From Caldithrix sp. (GTDB lineage: Bacteria; KSB1; UBA2214; DYKH01), in NCBI GenBank assembly GCA_020722685.1, contig DYKH01000001.1, positions 62,001-126,000 on the forward strand: 64,000 nucleotides of DNA, in the 5' to 3' direction. Positions 27,358 through 34,400 of this stretch are shown here, in pieces; within the stretch, counting starts at the first letter, position 1; every line of letters starts with the position of its first letter. The translations under genes and the position numbers were made by a program. Under the pieces are notes generated by a model. It saw only the letters and a list, made by a program, of their open reading frames with translations, was not told where the DNA came from and did not search any database.

Positions 27358-27960
27358 ATGACGGGCAACCACTTTCCCCCAGATTTCCAGCACATCAAAA
27401 GACGGGTGCATCGATCCATGAGCATAGAAGAGAAAAAGTCCCAGTTTGTCACCAGTGTTTATGATTCGATCACCAAGCAACTCCAACATTTGGACGTCAA
27501 GACTTCCATACTTCTTTCCTGGAACGGCATTATGGCGCTGTTGCTGGGTAAGGAACTCATGCCGATTATCATGGCGCAAGCACTCAATTGGGCTACCATC
27601 TTTATCTCGGCTTGTATGTTGATTTCTTTGCTCACCTCCGGCGCCCTTGCGATTTTGGTGTTGAAGCCGCGAAGAGGCGCTCTTGAGAAAGCTCGCAGCG
27701 CCGGATTGCTATGGACCGGCGACATTCTTCGTCTCGGCGGCAACAAAATGGAACGAATAGAAAACTATCAAAAAACGCTAAATGAAATGGTGGACGTGAA
27801 CACAATTTGCGATCAGTATTCGCGCTCGATCGTCCTGCTGGCGGAAATCCACGAGTCCAAAAATAAGTGGTTCTCCCGCGGCCTGATGACGACGGTTGTA
27901 TCGTTTTTGCTTCTTATCTTGTTGGTGGCGGTGATGGGGATTACGCTTTCGATTGATTGA
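27358..27960 (+). CDS. Two-helix membrane protein resembling Pycsar TM effectors (DUF5706-like)
   Basis: About 200 residues from ATG 27358 (ATG 27274 and 27418 are also in frame). A soluble N-terminal helix ends in 'LDVKTSILLSWNGIMALLLG', a membrane segment. A second segment is 'WATIFISACMLISLLTSGALAIL', then a helical cytosolic region, then a final segment 'VVSFLLLILLVAVMGITL'. The 'D-x-K-x-S-I-L-L' entry into the first helix and the overall plan resemble DUF5706/PycTM proteins, which disrupt membranes on sensing cyclic nucleotides in Pycsar. No cyclase gene is adjacent, so the function is a guess. The gene opens the A+T-richer island. Confidence 0.6.
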   Translation: MTGNHFPPDFQHIKRRVHRSMSIEEKKSQFVTSVYDSITKQLQHLDVKTSILLSWNGIMALLLGKELMPIIMAQALNWATIFISACMLISLLTSGALAILVLKPRRGALEKARSAGLLWTGDILRLGGNKMERIENYQKTLNEMVDVNTICDQYSRSIVLLAEIHESKNKWFSRGLMTTVVSFLLLILLVAVMGITLSID

Positions 27961-28221
27961 ATTCTGGAATGGCGTTTTTCTGCAAAATCTAGAATAATGC
28001 AAAATGGGGGAAGTAAGCTCTATCCTCCACAAATACCGTCGTGAAAGCCGGAGTTTCTTATCGCAGATTGATTGCCTCAAGGCTATTTTTATTGCATACA
28101 TTTCTATGTGAAGCACAGAGCCAAATTGAAAACGAAAGCCAAGAGTATCAATAGGAACTGTCGTATTTGTTCGAATGGAATCATGTGTGAGAGTTGAACA
28201 AAAAAGTTGAACAAAAATGGC

Positions 28222-28250
28222 TTGACATTCCGACTTTCTAAATGTAATTT
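28222..28250 (+). promoter_or_regulatory. Sigma70-type promoter of the HEPN/ATPase operon
   Basis: TTGACA at 28222-28227 and TAATTT at 28245-28250 with the ideal 17-nt spacing, 42 nt before the first gene of the operon. Confidence 0.7.
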
Positions 28251-28262
28251 ATTTCGCGAAAT
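28251..28262. promoter_or_regulatory. Perfect 12-bp palindrome, candidate operator
   Basis: ATTTCGCGAAAT is fully self-complementary and abuts the -10 box, covering the expected transcription start. This is the classical site for a dimeric repressor. No repressor gene is recognised nearby. Confidence 0.55.
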
Positions 28263-28291
28263 CAGATAATACTTAGAGATGGGAAAAATAG

Positions 28292-28705
28292 ATGATACCA
28301 GCAGGGTGGTCCGAGTTGAAGTTCGCCTTTGAGAGGCACTATTTTGTAGGCAGAGGCACCAATTCTATTTCGCATAACTTGCTTCTTTTTTATGGAGTCG
28401 AATGTGGACTGAAATCAATCTACCTGCGGAGAAACAAACTGAAAGATACAAGTCAAATTATGGATGGCGATCTTAGAAAAAGTCATGACCTTATCGGCTG
28501 GGTGAAACAATTGCGACTGCCAGCTTCCTTGACAAGTAGCGTAAGTCATAATTTTCGACTCCGCAGAAGCCATTCTTCCTATAGTCTTGAATTTGCACAT
28601 CAAGTTTGGCGCTATGGTATTGCTATCCATCAGAACGATGAGTTTGTTCTTCTCGCATGGCTTAACCGTATTGCTGATTGGATCAAGGAGAATATTCATA
28701 GATGA
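28292..28705 (+). CDS. HEPN-like protein, first gene of two-gene operon
   Basis: 137 residues, mostly helical. The pattern 'FYGVECGLKSIYLRR' ... 'SHDLIGWVKQL' is the HEPN-fold hallmark of an amphipathic helix with E-x-x-L-K followed by an H-D-L helix. A candidate catalytic R-x(4-6)-H is R107-x5-H113 ('RYGIAIH'), as in HEPN ribonucleases of many toxin and abortive-infection systems, though it is not the strict RNxxxH form. The stop overlaps the start of the large ATPase gene by 4 nt, so the two are translationally coupled. Start ATG 28292 follows a weak purine stretch. The assignment is by pattern only; it might be a nucleic-acid-binding HEPN without catalysis. Confidence 0.6.
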   Translation: MIPAGWSELKFAFERHYFVGRGTNSISHNLLLFYGVECGLKSIYLRRNKLKDTSQIMDGDLRKSHDLIGWVKQLRLPASLTSSVSHNFRLRRSHSSYSLEFAHQVWRYGIAIHQNDEFVLLAWLNRIADWIKENIHR

Positions 28706-31398
28706 TTCCCTCTGATATTCGGTTGTATTCATGGGTAGATGTTGAGGAAGTCTTGCTCAGAGCAAGCGAGGAGAATGACTGGCCGGAATACTTGGTTTGG
28801 GCACAGTCATATTGGGAAGGCTTATCCTTAGGTGTTTATCCTAAAAGAAAAGAGAATGTTGCTGGATGGCTGGAAAGCAAGTTTGAGCCTCGTCTTAAGA
28901 AGGAAGACGACAATTTAAGCATTATTCTGGAAAGCGTTCCAGAAAAAGAGCGGCTACTCAGAGTAACAATTGAGGAAACTGATGAGCAATACTCAAAGCC
29001 GAGGTTCATTCCAAGTCTTGCGAGACCTGCTCTTATCGTTTCGCCGGTTGGCAAGAAACATCCAAAACCTCTCGATAGTGACTTGCCGCCCGTAGTGGCT
29101 TTTCATTCATTTAAAGGAGGTGTTGGCAGAACTGTCCATGCTCTAGCCCTTGCGGAGGCAATAACAAAGAAAAAAGATGATTCAAGGATACTTTTGGTCG
29201 ATGGCGATCTGGAGGCTCCGGGTCTAACGTGGCTACTAAAATCAAGAATCCCCACGCCCTCTATATCATACATAGATTTCTTGACACTCGTACACGGTGA
29301 TCCTGATCCTTCTGCAAGCGACAGCATTGAGCTTGCTGTCAATAGAATTAGAGACATTTTTCTGGACGGAATGTACATTCTTCCCGCATTTCGTTCGGTG
29401 TCGCAATTCGCATCACTAGAAATTAAGCCTGAGCATCTGATTCAGGGTGCAGAAGATCCTTTTGTTTTGACAAATGTCTTGGCTAAATTGGGAAAAGCTT
29501 TAAAAGCTCAAGCAGTGATTGTTGATTTGAGGGCCGGTTTTTCTGAGCTTTCGACCGGATTATTATTAGATCCCCGTGTCTATAGGATTTTCTTGACGAC
29601 TCTAAGTAGCCAATCGATCGATGGCACATGTGAGTTGTTGAAAATAATAGGGAATGCCTCACCATCTGTTCACGAAAACGAGCCTTTGCCGGTTCTCATA
29701 ATATCTCAAGTGCCAAAAGATCTCCGCAACAGCCCGCAATTGAATTCATTCGAGACGAAAATATTGGAAGCAGCCAAATATCTTGCAGGTGATGGCGAGA
29801 AAGAGCGGCCGGTAGAAGATACGACGAATGCACCAATCGAAATCATCACTGATTTTGACCAGAATCTGATTGTTTTGTCAGAGTCCTGGAGAGATGTATT
29901 GGATAAGCTTACGCAGACAGGACTGGTAGAACAAATGAGCCTGCAGATGAACTTCTGGTTACCCGATGTTTATCTAAACAGCGGTACGGTGCCGGTAGTT
30001 CAATGGAACGCAGACCAGCTTCGGGCTGAACGTGATGGCATTGCAAATTTCACCAAAGAACTAATATATGCTGAAACTGGGAATGTCAAAGAATTTCTCA
30101 CAATATCGCCGTTGCGAAATCTAGTGACAGACTTTGGTACAAAAGTTCCTATCGCTATTATTGTTGGAGCCAAGGGAGCAGGGAAAACGTACACCTCTCT
30201 TCAAGTTCTCCAGCGAGGAACTTGGGAAGATTTTTGTCATGATGCTGGTCTTGCAAAAATTGATGTCAACGCTTTGATTTGTCCAGTACTTTATTCTAAG
30301 AACCTAAAAGAGAATGCACAGTCGATGGTCTCCGCAGCTCGGAGTAAGGCTGCAAAAGCGCTTTCCCTTGATCAAACGCTGCGCTTGCATGAAATAAATG
30401 ACTATCTCAGAAAGAGCCTGAGAGAAAACCTACATGAGGGCCAATGGCGTGATCGTTGGTTGAATGTCATTGCCTGGAGCATGGGGTTTGAACCCAAGAA
30501 ATTGTCTGCAGGCAAGAATCTTGTCAACGAGTTACGCAATAGAAAAAAATTTGTTCTTGCTGTTTTTGATGGATTGGAGGACTTGTTTCAGGATCTCTCA
30601 TCAGAAAAAAATCAACAAGTAGCTCTTAGATCATTGTTGCAGGATGTGCCCGATTGGTTAGAGCAACAACCTTTGCGGCCACTTGGTTTGCTGGTATTCG
30701 TTCGGCAGGATATGGTCCTTAACGCCGTTAAGCAAAACTCGGCGCAATTGATGGCAAAGTATGAACCATACGCATTAAAATGGAATTCTGATGAGGCACT
30801 CCGACTGATCGCATGGACTTCAAGAAAAGCAGGTACGTCACTAAAGATCGAGGTAGACGCCTTGTCTCAGGCGAACAAGAATGATCTTATGAACATGCTT
30901 GTTCCACTATGGGGCAAAAAGCTGGGTCATGATAGATCTAAAGAAGGTCGGTCCGCCGATTGGGTGGCAGCGGCGCTTTCTGATTTCAATGGACAGATAC
31001 AAGCTCGCGATTTGGTGAGATTGCTATATGAGTCCGCAAAAGGCTCAAAACCCGATAGTCGATGGAACGATAGGTTGCTAGTGCCCACTGCTATTAGGAA
31101 TGCTGTAAGGACCTGTAGTGAGGAGAAAATCAAAGAGATAAAAATCGAAAATCCCACCCTTGGCAAGATATTTGACAAAATAAGTACTCTTACTGGCGAA
31201 GCAAAACAAATACCATTTTCGAGAGATCAATTGGGGCTTGAGCCAAATGAAGTGAATACTCTAGAAACTAATGGAGTGTTATTTCGTGATGGTGAAGAAT
31301 ATTATATGCCAGAGATATATCGATTGGCATTGGGATTTAGATTAAAGGCAGGGGCACGACCACGGGTTATTAGTCTTTCCAGGAGGGTGAGACGATAG
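28702..31398 (+). CDS. ParA-like (KGGVGR) plus STAND/AAA-like double ATPase
   Basis: 898 residues. An N-terminal region of about 110 residues ('WPEYLVWAQSYWEGL') is unrecognised. A MinD/ParA-like domain follows, whose deviant Walker A reads KGGVGRT at 138-144: the signature first Lys is kept but the P-loop Lys is Arg. Then come 'ILLVDGDLEAPGLTWLL' and 'AVIVDLRAGFSEL'. A second NTPase has Walker A GAKGAGKT at 489-496 and Walker B 'VLAVFDGLEDLF', followed by a helical region, like STAND or AAA sensors. The last ~30 residues are Arg-rich. Coupled to the HEPN-like gene. A sensor-plus-toxin immune role is plausible but unproven. The gene is clearly more A+T-rich than its neighbours. Confidence 0.75.
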   Translation: MIPSDIRLYSWVDVEEVLLRASEENDWPEYLVWAQSYWEGLSLGVYPKRKENVAGWLESKFEPRLKKEDDNLSIILESVPEKERLLRVTIEETDEQYSKPRFIPSLARPALIVSPVGKKHPKPLDSDLPPVVAFHSFKGGVGRTVHALALAEAITKKKDDSRILLVDGDLEAPGLTWLLKSRIPTPSISYIDFLTLVHGDPDPSASDSIELAVNRIRDIFLDGMYILPAFRSVSQFASLEIKPEHLIQGAEDPFVLTNVLAKLGKALKAQAVIVDLRAGFSELSTGLLLDPRVYRIFLTTLSSQSIDGTCELLKIIGNASPSVHENEPLPVLIISQVPKDLRNSPQLNSFETKILEAAKYLAGDGEKERPVEDTTNAPIEIITDFDQNLIVLSESWRDVLDKLTQTGLVEQMSLQMNFWLPDVYLNSGTVPVVQWNADQLRAERDGIANFTKELIYAETGNVKEFLTISPLRNLVTDFGTKVPIAIIVGAKGAGKTYTSLQVLQRGTWEDFCHDAGLAKIDVNALICPVLYSKNLKENAQSMVSAARSKAAKALSLDQTLRLHEINDYLRKSLRENLHEGQWRDRWLNVIAWSMGFEPKKLSAGKNLVNELRNRKKFVLAVFDGLEDLFQDLSSEKNQQVALRSLLQDVPDWLEQQPLRPLGLLVFVRQDMVLNAVKQNSAQLMAKYEPYALKWNSDEALRLIAWTSRKAGTSLKIEVDALSQANKNDLMNMLVPLWGKKLGHDRSKEGRSADWVAAALSDFNGQIQARDLVRLLYESAKGSKPDSRWNDRLLVPTAIRNAVRTCSEEKIKEIKIENPTLGKIFDKISTLTGEAKQIPFSRDQLGLEPNEVNTLETNGVLFRDGEEYYMPEIYRLALGFRLKAGARPRVISLSRRVRR

Positions 31399-31477
31399 GC
31401 GAACTCGTTCGCATCCGAACACCCCTCAGGTTGGCCCTTTATTCCTATACAAACTTGACCATCATAGGTATCTTCAA

Positions 31478-34400
31478 ATGACACATGCAAAGTCAAGGTA
31501 TTCGACTTACCTCTTTTGGTCGTTATTTACTATCATGGCTACGAGTAAAGCCAATGACCTACAAATCCTCTCCGTCTCCCCCAAAGGCCTGGTCCAGTCG
31601 GTCAGCGAATCCCAGAGTATCATCGCCACATTTGATCGCCCCATGGTGCCCTTGCAGGCCACCCCGGAAGATTTGGGTGAAGGACCGTTGACCGTTCGTC
31701 CGGCCGTGCCGGGAAAGTATCGCTGGTTAGGCACCAGCACGTTGTCTTTCACTCCCTTGGATACATTGCCGCTGTCCTCCCAGTTTGCCGTGACTATTCC
31801 CGCAGGCATTAAAGCGACGGACGGCTCAACTCTACCCACAGCATTCACTTGGACCTTCGAGACCTTGCGACCGGAGCTACGGGCCAGCTATCCCGCAGCA
31901 GGTCAGGAACCGGTTGATTTGCAGCCCACGATTCTGCTCAAGTTCAACCAGCCCATGTCTCCGCAGCGAGTCGGCAACAAGATTCGTCTTGAAAGTCAGC
32001 AGAGCAAAGAATCGATACCGCTGAAATTTACTCTGCCGCTGGTGTCTGAATTGGAGAAGTATTGGAACTTGGGCATCGACTCCACGATGGTTATCAAGGC
32101 GGTCCCGGAAAGAAAGCTAAATAGAGACACCGCCTATCGACTGACCTTGGACAAGGGCCTTCTTGCGGCTGAAGGCGACTTGGGGATGGCCAAGGCCAAA
32201 ATCATCGATTTGCGTACCTTCGCGCCCTTGAAGTACATCGGCTGCCAAGCCCCTGGACAAAAAGGCGAGGAGATGGGCTTGGACCCAAGCCGGGGAATCG
32301 AGTTGCAATTTACCAATCGGGTCAAACCGGCCGAGCTAGCGGCCAAAATCCGCTTTGAGCCGGAAATCAAAATACCTGAGTATTATCTGCAGCGGGAATG
32401 GGGGCAAGAGAGAATTTATCTCGAAGTGGAGTTAAAGCCGGAAACCGGCTACCGGCTTTTTCTGCCGGCTGATTTGCACGACGTGTTCGGAAATCAATTG
32501 GAGGAAGTCGTGGTGGATTCCTTCCGCACCGGCTCCTATTTGCCCAGAGTCATCATGACCTCCGGACCGGGCGTGTTGGAGTCATTCGGCGACCGGCGCT
32601 ACCCCATCTTTTTCGTGAATCAAGAGCAGGTGCGACTGCGCATGGGGATGGTCCCCATGAACAGGCTCATCCCGTTCCTCGATGAAAAGAATAATCTCTT
32701 TGGTCGCCGCGCAGCTTTGCCGGATTCGCTGTTCATGGTGGATCGTTTGTGGGAGGTAAAAGGCGCTCGCAACCGCAAAATCATTCGTCCCATCGAGCTG
32801 GATTGGCTATTGGCCGGAAAGAAACATGGCTTGGCGCTTATTGAAGTGGATGACTTGACGGCTGCACGGTCAAAAGTCGAGGAAAGCCTTCCGCAAGAGG
32901 AAAGTGAAGCAGAGCGCGACCACAGAGAGAGCGGCAAGCATCGAGCCTTGCTGCAGGTCACTGATTTGGGCATTTCTGCCAAATTTTCCGCACACAACAA
33001 CCTTGTTTGGGTGACCTCTCTCAGATCAGCGGCCCCGGTTGCCGGAGCCAAGATCGAGATTCGCGACGATCATAACCGATCCCTGTGGAGTGGAGTCACC
33101 GACAAGGACGGTATGGTTGAAACGCCCGGCTGGCATGAGCTGGGCATCCCCAGCGCCTCGGAATGGGAAAAGCCGCGACAGTGGGTGTTTGCCAGCAAGG
33201 ACGGCGACTTGGCTTACACCGCTTCCGATTGGGGCACCGGCATCTATCCGTATCGTTTCGGGATTGATTATGATTGGAATCCCGAACCAACGGTCATGAC
33301 CGGTTCCCTGTTTACAGAGCGGGGCCTCTATCGCGCCGGCGAGACGGTGCACGTCAAGGGCATCCTGCGAGAGAGAAAGTACGACCGCTGGGCCGTTCCC
33401 CATGGCAAAGAGATTACTCTCAACGTTCGCGATGCCAGAGGCGATCAGATTCTCCAGCAAAAAGTCACCGTTTCCGAATTCGGTTCTTTTTCGTTAGACC
33501 TGCCTTTGCAGGAAACCGCGCCGCTGGGCTATTATTCGATCTCGGCAGAAACCTTACGCGTCTCTACCGACCCTCAGTCGGCCGTGAGTTTTTTGTACGG
33601 CAACTTTCGCGTCGAGGCTTTTCGCCCAGCAGAATTTACTGTGCAGGTTCGTCCCCAGCGGTCCGAATATGTCTTGGGCGATAGCGCTGTAGCGCACATC
33701 CATTCTGCTTATCTGTTCGGCTCGCCGTTGAAGGGCCAGAAAATCTCCTGGCACTATTACATCTATCCAAAGGAATATGCACCGCCCGGGCGTGATGATT
33801 TCTTTTTCGGATACCCGTTATGGGAGCGGGAGTCCCCGCCGCTGACCAGCCATGTACTGGGACAAGGGCGCGGCCATTTGGATGCTAACGGCGGGTTTCG
33901 AGCTGCCGCCAAGCTTGTGGCTGCGGAAGTTGATTTCGCCCTGAATCTCAGCATCAGTGCGGACGTCGAAGGCCCCAATCGGCAGCACATCGCGGGGGCC
34001 GAAAATTTACTGCTGCATCCGGCCGAATTCTATGTCGGCATCAAGCAAGCGACGACCTTTGCTCAAGCCGGGAAGGAGTTCGGCTATCAGATCATCAGCG
34101 TCTTGCCAAATGGAGAAATCTCCCCCAACAGGACTGTCGAAATCAAAGTGCTGAAACGACAATGGCATTCGGTGCGCAAAGCCGGCATCGGCGGGCGCTA
34201 CGAATGGATCAGCAAAAAGGTGGACACGGTCATTGATTCGGCGACAGTGCTGACAGCCGCGACGCCGTTGACGCGCCTTTTCGTGCCTAAAGATGCCGGC
34301 GTGTACGTTCTGCGTGCCAGCGCCCGGGATGATCGTGGTAATCGCACGACAACGGAATCTTACTTCTACGCCATCGGCCAAGGTTATGTCGCGTGGGAAC

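Larger units (their letters stand above)
27961..28291. other. 331-nt A+T-rich gap holding the island promoter
   Basis: No coding sequence is seen on either strand. The right third carries the promoter and palindrome annotated separately. The left part shows nothing recognisable. Confidence 0.5.

Noticed and set aside
31399..31412. GCGAA-CTCG-TTCGC hairpin after the double-ATPase gene
   Set aside because: Short 5-bp stem without a T-tract; too weak to call a terminator.
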